DNA from: Methanoregulaceae archaeon
Lineage (GTDB): Archaea > Halobacteriota > Methanomicrobia > Methanomicrobiales > Methanospirillaceae
Assembly: GCA_013331415.1 (NCBI GenBank)
Contig: DUGL01000138.1
Coordinates: forward strand, 1-21,255
Length of the DNA stretch: 21,255 nt
Reading direction: 5' to 3'
The translations under genes and the position numbers were made by a program. Below, piece after piece: positions 1 to 8,214 of the stretch. Position 1 is the stretch's first letter; every line of letters starts with the position of its first letter. The notes under the pieces were generated by a model. The model worked only from the letters and a program-made list of their open reading frames with translations. It was not told the DNA's origin and searched no databases.

Positions 1-20
1 AGGGAGCCCGGGGGAGGGGG

Positions 21-677
21 TCAGGTAATCTCGAGATCCAGAGGACGGTCCTGCAGCTCGGGAACAAAAGAGAAATTATAGACATCGATACTGCTCTCCT
101 GATTCACAACAAGGACCTCGTACTTCCCAAACAAGAGGCGGAATGATGCCATTCCCTTTGAATCGGTGATGTCATGGGCTACAACCTGCCCGTCTTTTCT
201 GATCCTGATGGGAAGGTTTCGCAGAGGTGTGCCGCCTTTCGAGATCGCAAGGATCAGTCTCCCTATCCCCTCTGCTTTCTTTCCAAATTCAGGGATTTCC
301 AGGGAGGTCTGACCCCCAAAGTGACTTTTATTATGGATTCGGCATCCGAATACCAATCGCTCAACCATCCCGCGGCCGAGGGGATAGCGGGAGAACTTCC
401 CGGTATCACGAATGAGGTAGACCGCTTTGTCCCCATACAGCTCTCCTTTGCTGTCAAGGAGGATGGCCCCCTCGGGCTCTCCATCGATAAAGAGAATGTA
501 GGCTTTACTCCCCGGCACCCCGCATACCCCGGCTCCATCGAACCGTTGTTCACGCGCAGCCTGGAGGAGATCGATGTAGGAAGAGACCCCTGCTGGCGGA
601 ACTTCCCGGATCAGTTCTTCGATACACTCAGCAGTGCCGGTCAAAGTCTTCCCTCCTTGTTCCCTGAATTTGAGCAT
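21..677 (-). CDS. Hypothetical two-domain protein (possible beta-sandwich C-terminus)
   Basis: I do not recognise this 218-residue protein. It has no signal peptide or membrane segment, so it is probably cytoplasmic. The N-terminal half (about residues 14-95) alternates short helices with hydrophobic strands; the stretch around SKAYILFIDGEPEGAIL looks like the sensor-like folds in which a hydrophobic strand is followed by a Gly-Glu/Gly-x turn (PATAN/DUF4388-type). That is a resemblance in pattern only. The C-terminal third (about 140-215) reads as a small beta-sandwich of the carboxypeptidase-regulatory/transthyretin type: GRLILAISKGGTPLRNLPI, then a D-x-x-G turn (DSKGMASF), then GKYEVLVV. 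An in-frame stop lies 39-37 bases upstream of the ATG, and no other start codon lies between, so the ATG at 677 is well supported. The gene is divergent from the A24 peptidase gene, 98 bp away. Function unknown. Confidence 0.75.
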   Translation of the reverse strand: MLKFREQGGKTLTGTAECIEELIREVPPAGVSSYIDLLQAAREQRFDGAGVCGVPGSKAYILFIDGEPEGAILLDSKGELYGDKAVYLIRDTGKFSRYPLGRGMVERLVFGCRIHNKSHFGGQTSLEIPEFGKKAEGIGRLILAISKGGTPLRNLPIRIRKDGQVVAHDITDSKGMASFRLLFGKYEVLVVNQESSIDVYNFSFVPELQDRPLDLEIT

Positions 678-775
678 CCCTGTATGCTGATAGCTGCAGC
701 CACCACTTATTAGTTACCCTTCCTCTCCCAACGGGAGACATATTAGCGAGAACGCCGATTACATACAGGAGACCC
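678..775. promoter_or_regulatory. Divergent intergenic region with a 6-bp hairpin
   Basis: These 98 bp separate two outward-facing genes. AT-rich elements that could act as TATA boxes lie at about 706-715 (read on minus, roughly 30 bases before the ATG at 677) and about 740-748 (read on plus, roughly 30 bases before the GTG at 776). A perfect inverted repeat, TCTCCC-AAC-GGGAGA, sits at 724-738 between them. The TATA assignments are weak because neither is a strong consensus. Confidence 0.35.
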
Positions 776-1564
776 GTGGTAGCTCTGCTGATACTGCCTG
801 CGCTGGCAATTACCGTCACCCTCTGTTACGCATCAGTGCTCGACATAAGGGAACGGAGAGTACCGTTTCGTACCTGGTACCCGATGCTCGCTGTGAGCCT
901 GCCTTTCACCGCTTTTTTCTACGGCCGCCTTATGTATGAGGGTAACTTCATGACGGCCGCCTACTTTGCCGTCCTGGCGCTGATATTCTCTGCAATATTC
1001 TATTCGTTTGCGTATTTCCGCCTTTTTGGAGGCGCAGATGCCTGGGCCCTGATCTTTATTTCGTTCTGCATACCGGCATTTCCGTTTCCACCGCTCCTCG
1101 GGATACCCCCCCTTGGATTTCTCCCGTTCAGCGTCCTCGCAAACGCTGTCATCCTCAACCTCGTCACCCCGGCAGGGATATTCCTCTCTAATCTCAAGGC
1201 CGGGAACCGGGCCCCCTGGCCGTATATGTTCCTCGGGTTTCCCGTGGATGGTGAACGGATAAGCGAGGCGTACGGATTTGTCATGGAAGAGATCGCGGAG
1301 GATGACGGGAGAATTCACCGCCGTTTCCTGGGTATCACCGAGGCACTCCGTGGCATGATGAGCGGTACAGGGAGGATCTATACCCTCGATCTCCGCAGGC
1401 ATCCTCTGGAATATGCCGTTGAGCGTGCACGGTATGCAAAGGCAGGAAAGGTCTGGATATCCTATGGCGTGCCCTTTATCGTTCCGATTACCGCAGGCCT
1501 GATCTCGGCACTTCTCATCGGGGATCTCATCGTTGGTCTTTTAGGGGTGTTGTATGGAGTCTGA
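776..1564 (+). CDS. A24-family prepilin/prearchaellin peptidase (FlaK/EppA-like)
   Basis: This is an integral membrane aspartic protease of the type that removes class III signal peptides from archaellin or pilin precursors. The 262-residue protein begins with a hydrophobic helix (about 2-22) followed by the first catalytic aspartate, D23, in a LDIRERRVP context on the cytosolic side. Further membrane helices lie at about 34-50, 60-82, 90-110 and 112-130. The second catalytic aspartate, D88, is in FGGADA, the archaeal form of the GxGD motif with Ala in place of the second Gly. A soluble segment (about 145-220) is followed by a C-terminal membrane hairpin (about 225-260), as in FlaK-type enzymes with a C-terminal domain. 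The GTG start is supported by AGGAG at 767-771. The gene overlaps hisI by 11 bp, implying co-transcription. No pilin or archaellin gene is in the window, so its substrate class cannot be fixed here. Confidence 0.85.
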   Translation: MVALLILPALAITVTLCYASVLDIRERRVPFRTWYPMLAVSLPFTAFFYGRLMYEGNFMTAAYFAVLALIFSAIFYSFAYFRLFGGADAWALIFISFCIPAFPFPPLLGIPPLGFLPFSVLANAVILNLVTPAGIFLSNLKAGNRAPWPYMFLGFPVDGERISEAYGFVMEEIAEDDGRIHRRFLGITEALRGMMSGTGRIYTLDLRRHPLEYAVERARYAKAGKVWISYGVPFIVPITAGLISALLIGDLIVGLLGVLYGV

Positions 1565-1934
1565 TCAGATGAATGTACACTTTACCGATGGCCTTGTCCC
1601 GGTTGTGGTCCAGGACATCATGAGCCTTGAAATTCTGATGGTTGCCTACGCTGATGAGGCAGCGATCATGCTCACGCAGGAGACCGGGTATGCCCACTAT
1701 TTCAGCCGGAGCCGGAAAAAGATCTGGAAGAAAGGGGAGGAGAGCGGGCACGTACAGAGAGTACGACAGATCCTCATCGATTGCGATGAGGACTGCCTCC
1801 TGTACCTGGTGGAACAGACCGGAGCTGCCTGCCATACCGGGTATCGGACCTGTTTCTACCGGACCCTCAGTGGGGAGATCGTATCCGACCAGCTGTTCGA
1901 TCCCTCTGAGGTATACGCTAATAAGGGTCAATGA
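1554..1934 (+). CDS. hisI: Phosphoribosyl-AMP cyclohydrolase
   Basis: This enzyme catalyses the third step of histidine biosynthesis, hydrolytic opening of the adenine ring of phosphoribosyl-AMP. At 126 residues it is the normal length for the stand-alone archaeal enzyme, not the HisIE fusion. Diagnostic blocks are visible: WKKGEESGH (58-66), the metal-binding acidic/Cys motif DCDED (76-80), and ACHTG...CFYR (92-103), giving the Mg/Zn ligands D76, C77, D78, D80, C93 and C100. The ATG at 1554 lies inside the end of the upstream peptidase gene and has GGGGTG at 1544-1549; an in-frame ATG five codons later is possible but has a poorer ribosome site. No other his gene is in the window, so the pathway is dispersed in this genome. 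Coupling to a membrane peptidase and to a PIN ATPase looks like operon packing, not pathway logic. Confidence 0.96.
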   Translation: MESDQMNVHFTDGLVPVVVQDIMSLEILMVAYADEAAIMLTQETGYAHYFSRSRKKIWKKGEESGHVQRVRQILIDCDEDCLLYLVEQTGAACHTGYRTCFYRTLSGEIVSDQLFDPSEVYANKGQ

Positions 1935-1959
1935 TCAAATAGCTATACGGTGATATTTT

Positions 1960-3843
1960 TTGAAATTAGTACCCGATACCAGCGTCGTTATAGATGGCCG
2001 TATCACCTCAATGATAAAAACAGGTGAATATAAGGGTGCATCAATAATTATACCCGAAGCGGTGGTGGCTGAACTCGAGGCACAGGCAAACCAGGGGCGG
2101 GAGATTGGGTTCTCCGGTCTCACGGAACTCCAGGCACTCTGCCGTATGGCAGACGAGGGCGTCGTCGAACTGACGTTTACCGGAGTCAGGCCCACGCTTG
2201 AACAGGTCAAGCTCGCCAGCGGGGGAGAGATTGACGCACTGATACGGAATGCTGCGATAGAGCACGATGCAAAGTTTATCACGAGCGATATTGTGCAGGC
2301 GGAAGTCGCAAAGGCCAAGGGCCTCGATGTACTGTACCTCCGACCCCAGATCGAGGGCTTCACCCCGCTCGGGATCGACCGGTTCTTTGATGAACATACC
2401 ATCACGGTCTACCTGAAGGAGCGGGTACCCCCGATGGCACGGAAAGGGTCGGTAAAGGAGATGCAGCTCGTCAGGATACGGGATCAGCCTGCCACCGATT
2501 ATGAACTCCGTGGTCTTGCCCAGGAGATTCTCGAGCGTGCGAAGCGGGATCCTGACGGTTTCATAGAGATTGAGAAGCGGGGAGTTACCGTCGTCCAGAT
2601 AGGCTCCATGCGCATCGCGATTGCACGGCGGCCCTTCTCTGACGGGATGGAGATCACCGCAGTACGGCCTATTGCCGATGTGAACCTGGAGAGTTTCAGC
2701 AAGGCTCCCGTGATAAAAAACAGGATCATGGGCGGGAAGCGGGGACTGCTCATTGCAGGCCCGCCAGGTTCCGGTAAGACCACCCTTGCCCAGAGCATTG
2801 CAACCTACCTCGCTCTACACGGGTTCATCGTCAAGACCATGGAGGCGCCGCGGGAACTCCAGGTGCCGGATCATATCACCCAGTACACGAGCCTCGAGGG
2901 CAGCATGGAGAATACTGCTGAGGTCCTCCTCCTGGTCCGGCCTGATTTTGTGATCTTTGACGAACTCCGGAAGAATGAGGATTTCAGGGTGTTCGCCGAT
3001 ATGCGGCTTGCCGGCATCGGGATGGTCGGGGTGGTCCATGCCGTCGGGACGCATGATGCACTCCAGCGCTTCTCTGACCGGATCGATTTCGGGGTCCTTC
3101 CCCAGATCGTGAATACGATCATCTTTGTTGACAAGGGTGAGATCACCAATGTGTACGATGTCTCGTTCACCATCAAGGTCCCGGAAGGCATGGCAAGCGA
3201 GATCAACCTGCGGCCCGTGACCACGGTATCTGACTATGAGAGCGGCGAACTGCTCTTCGAGATATTCAAGTATGATTCCGAGACCATCGTGATGCCGGTC
3301 ATGCGTCCTGTCGCGGCTCTTCCCCCGTTAAAACCCCCGGTCATGGTCAAAGAACCGGCAGAGAATACCACATGGAAGATCCTTGAGCGGGATATCCAGC
3401 GGGAGATCGGGCGCTACACTGACGGATACGTCGATGTCCATATGTTATCCGATACAAAAGCAGTGGTCTACATCGAGGATAAGGATGTGCCCGCCGCAAT
3501 CGGAAAAGGCGGGAAAAATATTGCAGGAATCGTGAACAAGGTGGGTACCGGCATCGACATCCGGCCGCGAAGCGAACTTGAGAAGCAGCCAGCAGCACCT
3601 CCACCCGAGGAGGAACTCCAGCTCGGGGGCGGGGTCAGGATCCGCATGGACAAGAAGCAGCTTGCCATCATCTGTCCTGAGCAGGCAGGGAAAATTGTTG
3701 ATGTCTTTGCGGGAAAGGAGTACCTCTTCACCGCAACGGTCAACGACAGCGGCGAGATCCATCTCGCAAAGAATTCAAGCATCGCACAGGAGATGATCCG
3801 GCGGTTTAACGAAGGGGATACCATCAGGTTGAGACCGGTATAA
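1960..3843 (+). CDS. PIN domain - PilT-type ATPase - KH domain protein
   Basis: This 627-residue protein belongs to the archaeal family of predicted PIN/ATPase/KH proteins (MJ1533-like, COG1855). Residues 1 to about 135 are a PIN nuclease domain: it opens with PDTSVVIDGRI, whose Asp residues D6 and D11 are typical metal ligands, and later acidic positions lie in GGEIDALIRNAA and ITSDIV. A secretion/PilT-type P-loop ATPase follows, with Walker A GPPGSGKT at about 267-274 and Walker B FVIFDE at about 329-334. A KH domain lies at about 500-540 with the loop IGKGGKN near 512. The last 60 residues form a beta-rich tail. This architecture suggests ATP-driven RNA binding with possible cleavage. The TTG start is chosen because GGTGA (1949-1953) lies six bases upstream and the PIN motif begins at once; any later start would destroy the domain. 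It lies 25 bp after hisI. The biochemical role is not established, as far as I know. Confidence 0.92.
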   Translation: MKLVPDTSVVIDGRITSMIKTGEYKGASIIIPEAVVAELEAQANQGREIGFSGLTELQALCRMADEGVVELTFTGVRPTLEQVKLASGGEIDALIRNAAIEHDAKFITSDIVQAEVAKAKGLDVLYLRPQIEGFTPLGIDRFFDEHTITVYLKERVPPMARKGSVKEMQLVRIRDQPATDYELRGLAQEILERAKRDPDGFIEIEKRGVTVVQIGSMRIAIARRPFSDGMEITAVRPIADVNLESFSKAPVIKNRIMGGKRGLLIAGPPGSGKTTLAQSIATYLALHGFIVKTMEAPRELQVPDHITQYTSLEGSMENTAEVLLLVRPDFVIFDELRKNEDFRVFADMRLAGIGMVGVVHAVGTHDALQRFSDRIDFGVLPQIVNTIIFVDKGEITNVYDVSFTIKVPEGMASEINLRPVTTVSDYESGELLFEIFKYDSETIVMPVMRPVAALPPLKPPVMVKEPAENTTWKILERDIQREIGRYTDGYVDVHMLSDTKAVVYIEDKDVPAAIGKGGKNIAGIVNKVGTGIDIRPRSELEKQPAAPPPEEELQLGGGVRIRMDKKQLAIICPEQAGKIVDVFAGKEYLFTATVNDSGEIHLAKNSSIAQEMIRRFNEGDTIRLRPV

Positions 3844-3897
3844 CCGGATCCTGGACCTTTTTTGGAATGTGTGGTTCGCAGGTGAAGGTGACGTTGT
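3844..3897 (+). promoter_or_regulatory. Pre-leuS spacer with T6 tract and tandem GGTGA sites
   Basis: A run of six T (3858-3863) follows the stop of the PIN ATPase gene and could act as an archaeal oligo-U terminator or pause. Two GGTGA ribosome-binding motifs lie at 3881-3885 and 3887-3891; the second is six bases from the leuS ATG. I see no convincing TATA box, so leuS may depend on read-through from upstream. Confidence 0.4.
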
Positions 3898-6678
3898 ATG
3901 AGCAGCCATGATATACAGCAGATTGAGCACGAAACCCTCCGGTTATGGGAGCACGCTTTTGAACCGAATCCGGTGCCGGGAGAGAAGTTCTACCTGAACG
4001 TAGCGTATCCCTACCCCAGCGGGGCGATGCACGTGGGGCATGGAAGGACCTACATCGCCCCCGATGTGATCGCACGTTTCCAGAGGATGCAGGGGAGAAC
4101 GGTCCTCTACCCGATGGCGTTCCATGTTACCGGCGCACCCGTGATAGGAATATCCAGGCGGATCGCAAGAAACGATCCAAAAGCCGTAGCCCTGTACCGG
4201 GATCTCTACCGGGTGCCGCCTGATGTACTGGCGCAGTTCACTGACCCGCTTGCAATTGTCAGGTATTTTTCTGACGAATACGAGCGGGTGATGCGGGCCT
4301 GCGGCATCTCGATCGACTGGCGACGCCGGTTTACCACGGTGGATCCCCCCTACAGCAGGTTCATCGAATGGCAGTGGAAGCACCTGGGGGATGAAGATCA
4401 TGTGATCAAGGGGGCTCACCCGGTCAGGTACTGCCCGGCTTGTGACAACCCGGTAGGAGACCATGACCTCCTCGAAGGAGAGAAGGCTGAGATCCTCCAG
4501 TTCACGCTGGTTATGTTCCGGTACCATGATGCCCTGATCCCAACTGCCACCCTGCGGCCCGAAACAATTTACGGCGTTACCAATCTCTGGGTGAATCCCG
4601 ATACGATATATGTCAGGACACTCGTTGACGGGATGCCCTGGATAGTCAGCCGTGAGGCAGCCCGGAAACTCGCGCTCCAGGACCATACAGTCGAGATTAC
4701 CGGGGAGGTTGCAGGGCAGGAGCTCATCGACCAGGTGGTGTCCCATCCCCTCTGCGGAGAGGTCCCGATTCTGCCTGCCCGCTTTGTTGAGCCTGACATG
4801 GCCAGCGGTATAGTCATGAGTGTCCCTGCGCATGCACCGTTTGATTACATCGCGCTCCGGGATCTCCAGGAAGAAGGGATCTATGCCGGTATTGCTCCTG
4901 TGCCGATCATCTCGGTCCCGGCATACGGTGACGTGCCTGCGAAGGATGCGGTCGAGCGGGCCCGGATAAAGAACCAGGACGATCCAAGGATGGAAGCACT
5001 GACGCAGGAGGTGTACAGTGCAGAATTTGCCACCGGCAGGCTGTACGAACGGTACGGCGGCGAACCGGTCAGGCAGGCGCGGGATACGGTTGCCGCCATG
5101 ATGACTGCAGAATACGGCTCAATCCCGATGTACGAGTTCGATACCCGTTCCGTGGTCTGCCGTTGCGGAGGACAGGTCTTTGTCAGGATACTCCATGACC
5201 AGTGGTTTCTCCAGTACAGCGACCCGGCATGGAAATCACAGGTGATCGAACACCTGGACACGATGACGCTTGTTCCTCCCGAGGTGAGGGCGGAATTCGA
5301 GCGGACGGTGGACTGGCTCAAGGACTGGGCCTGTACCCGGAAGGTCGGTCTCGGTACCCGTCTCCCCTGGGACCCGGCATGGCTGATCGAGCCGCTCTCC
5401 GATTCAACGGTCTATATGGCCTACTACACCATCGCCCACCACCTCAAAAGAGTCTCCCCTGACCTCCTTACCCCTGAGGTCTTTGATTATATCTTTCTGG
5501 GGAAAGAATCGCCATCGCTGCCTGATCGGGAAACACTGGACCTGATGCGGCGTGAATTTTTGTTCTGGTACCCGTACGACTTCCGGTTTTCTGCAAAGGA
5601 TCTCATCTCAAACCACCTCACGTTCCAGCTCTTCCACCACGTGGCGATCTTTCCCCGCTCCCTCCTCCCAAGGGGGATGGTGGTATTTGGCATGGGGCTC
5701 CTGAACGGGGCGAAGATGTCCTCATCCAAGGGAAACGTCTTCCTGCTCGAAGATGCCATACGGGAGTTCGGGGCTGATACCGTCCGGATGTTCCTCGTGG
5801 GAAGCGCAGAGCCGTGGCAGGACTTTGACTGGAGAAACGAGCTTGTGGCATCCACCCGGCGGCAGATCGACCGTTTCAGTAGCACCATCGAGGAATTACG
5901 CATGGCGACCGGCATCCCAGGGGATATCGACCGGTGGCTTGCCAGCAGGCTCCAGGGCCATATCGAACGGATGACCGGGGCACTCGATCGTTTCCAGACA
6001 CGCCAGGCTCTCCAGGAGGCATTTTTCGGGATCGAGTCAGATATCAGGTGGTACAGGCGGAGACTCCCTGCCGGTTCGGCAGGGAGCAGCTACCTGCGCG
6101 CGCTCAGCTCGGTCTGGGTCCGGCTGCTCGCCCCGATCATCCCGTTCACCTGTGAGCACCTCTGGAAGTCACTTGGGGAGGACGGGCTCGTATCATATGC
6201 ACCGTGGCCGGTCCCGGATCCGTCCCTTGGTGATGCGGAGCGTGAACTTACCGAAGATCTCCTTGCCCGGACGGTTGAGGATATCGAGTCCATTCTCAAG
6301 ATCATCCCGCTCACCCCTTCCGCGATCATCATCTATACGGCACCGGCATGGAAACGGGAGATCTTTGTAACCGTTGCAGCAGCCGATAACAAGGGCACGG
6401 TCGTAAAGGAGATCATGAAGGATACGGGAATGCGCAGGAGAGGAAAGGAAGTGCCGGATACGGTGCGCCAGTGCACGACCCTCATCCACAAGCTCCCGCC
6501 TCATATCATCTCCCGGCTCATCCAGGGGATGCCCGATGAGGAGCTGCTCTTTCTCAATGCAGCAGGATTTCTGGAAAAAGAGTTCGGGGTGCCGGTGACC
6601 GTACGCGATGCCGGGGAGAGCACGCACCCAAAGGCCGTGCTCGCACTCCCCTTCAAACCGGCACTGGTTGTCGAGTAG
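3898..6678 (+). CDS. leuS: Leucyl-tRNA synthetase (archaeal type)
   Basis: This class Ia synthetase charges tRNA-Leu with leucine. At 926 residues it is the usual length for the archaeal/eukaryotic-cytosolic form. The HIGH signature is HVGH at 45-48, within PYPSGAMHVGHGR. The KMSKS loop is KMSSSK at 606-611. A Cys pair (YCPAC, about 179-182) starts the inserted zinc-ribbon region, and the CP1 editing domain contains the hallmark RPETIYGVTN, about 221-230. The anticodon-binding helical bundle covers about 650-790, ending in a C-terminal extension with the small alpha/beta domain typical of archaeal LeuRS. The ATG has GGTGA at ideal spacing. The gene is last in the plus-strand run and converges on a minus-strand gene with only 12 bp between stops. 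I see no frameshift or missing catalytic motif. Confidence 0.98.
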   Translation: MSSHDIQQIEHETLRLWEHAFEPNPVPGEKFYLNVAYPYPSGAMHVGHGRTYIAPDVIARFQRMQGRTVLYPMAFHVTGAPVIGISRRIARNDPKAVALYRDLYRVPPDVLAQFTDPLAIVRYFSDEYERVMRACGISIDWRRRFTTVDPPYSRFIEWQWKHLGDEDHVIKGAHPVRYCPACDNPVGDHDLLEGEKAEILQFTLVMFRYHDALIPTATLRPETIYGVTNLWVNPDTIYVRTLVDGMPWIVSREAARKLALQDHTVEITGEVAGQELIDQVVSHPLCGEVPILPARFVEPDMASGIVMSVPAHAPFDYIALRDLQEEGIYAGIAPVPIISVPAYGDVPAKDAVERARIKNQDDPRMEALTQEVYSAEFATGRLYERYGGEPVRQARDTVAAMMTAEYGSIPMYEFDTRSVVCRCGGQVFVRILHDQWFLQYSDPAWKSQVIEHLDTMTLVPPEVRAEFERTVDWLKDWACTRKVGLGTRLPWDPAWLIEPLSDSTVYMAYYTIAHHLKRVSPDLLTPEVFDYIFLGKESPSLPDRETLDLMRREFLFWYPYDFRFSAKDLISNHLTFQLFHHVAIFPRSLLPRGMVVFGMGLLNGAKMSSSKGNVFLLEDAIREFGADTVRMFLVGSAEPWQDFDWRNELVASTRRQIDRFSSTIEELRMATGIPGDIDRWLASRLQGHIERMTGALDRFQTRQALQEAFFGIESDIRWYRRRLPAGSAGSSYLRALSSVWVRLLAPIIPFTCEHLWKSLGEDGLVSYAPWPVPDPSLGDAERELTEDLLARTVEDIESILKIIPLTPSAIIIYTAPAWKREIFVTVAAADNKGTVVKEIMKDTGMRRRGKEVPDTVRQCTTLIHKLPPHIISRLIQGMPDEELLFLNAAGFLEKEFGVPVTVRDAGESTHPKAVLALPFKPALVVE

Positions 6679-6690
6679 GGGGGGGAGAGG

Positions 6691-7008
6691 TCAGGCTCCC
6701 TCAATACTTTTTGCTTTCTTCAACCGCTCTTTTGTTGTATAGCCGGTCACCATATCGAGAAACCGACGGAAACGCCGGTTGGTGTCGAGAATCACCTCAT
6801 CTGTTGCATCCTTGTCTGACTCCGTTGTCACAATCACGGTCTTTCCCCCCCTGCCAATGGTGATGTCGAGCAGGGTCAGTGCACCGTACCTGATCTGGTA
6901 ATGATCTCCTTTTTGCTGCACATCGGTTCCAAAACACTGCTTCAATCCTTCAACCATAGTGGTGTTCAGATCTTTTGCAAACCCACGTTTCACGGGATAC
7001 TCCTGCAT
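6691..7008 (-). CDS. DUF5611-like methanogen protein
   Basis: This is a 105-residue soluble protein. The C-terminal signature, roughly ILDTNRRFRRFLDMVTGYTTKERLKKAK (residues about 72-100, quoted here only as DTNRRFR...TGYTTKER), matches my memory of the DUF5611 family found in methanogens; the assignment is from recall, not a search. The N-terminal half predicts as a helix (residues 8-25) followed by three or four beta strands containing HYQIRYGALTLLDITI and KTVIVTTES. No catalytic or metal-binding motif is visible and the function is unknown. The ATG at 7008 lacks a ribosome binding site and a TATA-like element sits about 25-30 bases upstream, consistent with a leaderless transcript. It is divergent from the PAC2 gene and convergent with leuS. 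Confidence 0.8.
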   Translation of the reverse strand: MQEYPVKRGFAKDLNTTMVEGLKQCFGTDVQQKGDHYQIRYGALTLLDITIGRGGKTVIVTTESDKDATDEVILDTNRRFRRFLDMVTGYTTKERLKKAKSIEGA

Positions 7009-7043
7009 AATACTTTTTTACATTGATGTGATATGTTAATCTA
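7009..7043. promoter_or_regulatory. 35-bp bidirectional promoter, probably two leaderless starts
   Basis: This AT-rich 35-bp spacer lies between two divergent ATGs. Read on plus, the AT-rich TACTTTTTTACAT block (about 7011-7022) is 22-33 bases before the ATG at 7044. Read on minus, TTAACATATC (about 7030-7039) is 22-31 bases before the ATG at 7008. Neither gene has a purine-rich ribosome site, so both mRNAs probably begin at or within a few bases of their start codon. The two core promoters must overlap physically. Confidence 0.5.
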
Positions 7044-7775
7044 ATGTCTCCGGATCCCAGCTCTGATATCAGGATATTTTCCAAACCCCTCAGCCAGGAA
7101 GGCTCTTCCGTCCTCATGGGCTTTCCTGGCAGCGGGCTCGTGGGAAGCATTGCACTCCAGTACATGGTTGACCAGCTCGAGTTCACGCAGATCGGGAGTA
7201 TGAACAGCAAGTACTTCCCGCCCCTTGCCATGATGAACCGGGGCGTGATCAATGTCCCGGTCCGGGTCTACGAGAAGGGTCCGCTCGCGGCCATTATCGC
7301 GGATATCCCTATCCACCCCATGATCTGTTACGAGGTTGCCCATGGCATCATGGACTGGCTCATGCCCTACAAGGTTCGCGAAATCGTGACTATCGCAGGG
7401 ATTATCACGAACGAGCCGGAGAAGCGGGTCTTTGGCGTGGCTACATCTTATGACGCGCTCCCCCGGATACAGGAGACGACAATCATCCTTCCCATAGGGA
7501 GCATTTCCGGGATTGCAAGCAGCTTCCTGACCGAATGCAAGATACGAAATATCATCGCGTACGGGCTGCTGGGGGAGACCATCAATGCGCCTGACCCCCG
7601 GGCTTCGGCAGCAACGATAGAAGTGCTGAACAAGATGTACGACCTGAACCTCGATGTACAGCCACTCCTCGAACAGGCCGAAGAGATCGAATCGACAATG
7701 CACAAGCTGGCAGAGCAGGTACAGACTGCAGAGACGATGCCAAAGAAAGAGCAGCAGCTGCCGATGTACGGGTGA
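7044..7775 (+). CDS. PAC2-family protein (proteasome assembly chaperone-like)
   Basis: This 243-residue protein of the archaeal PAC2 (formerly DUF75) family is related to eukaryotic proteasome assembly chaperone 2 and to archaeal PbaB-type proteins. The signature is the N-terminal glycine-rich strand-turn-helix FPGSGLVGSIA (about residues 27-37). It is followed by the family's alternating pattern, including the PLAAIIADIPI strand and a conserved IVTIAGI strand (about 115-121). The C-terminal 40 residues are charged and probably form a coiled-coil tail (LEQAEEIESTMHKLAEQ). Archaeal family members are proposed to act as chaperones or ATP-independent proteasome partners, but the role of this one is inferred. 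It begins without a ribosome site after an AT-rich promoter and is followed after 6 bp by the DUF473-like gene, whose GGTGA ribosome site overlaps its stop codon, so the pair is very likely translationally coupled. Confidence 0.93.
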   Translation: MSPDPSSDIRIFSKPLSQEGSSVLMGFPGSGLVGSIALQYMVDQLEFTQIGSMNSKYFPPLAMMNRGVINVPVRVYEKGPLAAIIADIPIHPMICYEVAHGIMDWLMPYKVREIVTIAGIITNEPEKRVFGVATSYDALPRIQETTIILPIGSISGIASSFLTECKIRNIIAYGLLGETINAPDPRASAATIEVLNKMYDLNLDVQPLLEQAEEIESTMHKLAEQVQTAETMPKKEQQLPMYG

Positions 7776-7781
7776 GGGTAT

Positions 7782-8174
7782 ATGAACTGCTTTGCATTGA
7801 CAGGTATTGCCCCGGATGTTATCAGGGAACTCCAGCAGGGACGGGCGAGGACACTGGAACTATCGAGCACGCATAATGTGATAACCCTTGCCGGCCTCAA
7901 GCCCGGAACTGCCGTGTTCATGACCTCAGTCGACATGGAAGATCTCTCCTCCGGGGATTCAGGAATCATTGTCGAGATCATCGCCACGAGCATCACCATG
8001 AAACGGATGATGGAGTTCACCCAGGGCCTCCATTACGAGGAGCGAGAACGGATGTCTGCCCGGATCAAGGTACGGTGTATCGGCTCCTCAACGGTAAAAA
8101 CCGTAACCCACGAGAGTATCATCCACCCAATCTCGGTCGATGTGGTGAAGTCTGCCTGCTACCATGCGGGGTGA
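7782..8174 (+). CDS. DUF473-like methanogen protein
   Basis: This is a 130-residue soluble protein. The opening CFALTGIAPDVIRELQQG and the following ARTLELSSTHNVITL pattern match my recollection of the DUF473 family, which is confined to methanogenic archaea and has no known function; this is from memory, not a search. The fold looks beta-rich, with a GDSGIIVEII block (about 59-68) and an ERERMSARIKVRC block (about 87-99). There is no transmembrane segment and no clear catalytic triad, although several Cys residues (C3, C99, C127) are present. The ribosome site GGTGA at 7771-7775 overlaps the upstream PAC2 stop codon, so the two genes form one unit. That coupling is the best hint to its role, suggesting a link with protein quality control. 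Confidence 0.8.
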   Translation: MNCFALTGIAPDVIRELQQGRARTLELSSTHNVITLAGLKPGTAVFMTSVDMEDLSSGDSGIIVEIIATSITMKRMMEFTQGLHYEERERMSARIKVRCIGSSTVKTVTHESIIHPISVDVVKSACYHAG

Positions 8175-8214
8175 GGGGAGCACCCTCGCAATCATCTTCT
8201 CTCCTGCGAAATAT

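Noticed and set aside
776..1564. Loss of the second Gly in the GxGD motif of the A24 peptidase as a sign of inactivity
   Set aside because: Both catalytic Asp residues are present, and the GGAD form is, to my recollection, common among archaeal family members.
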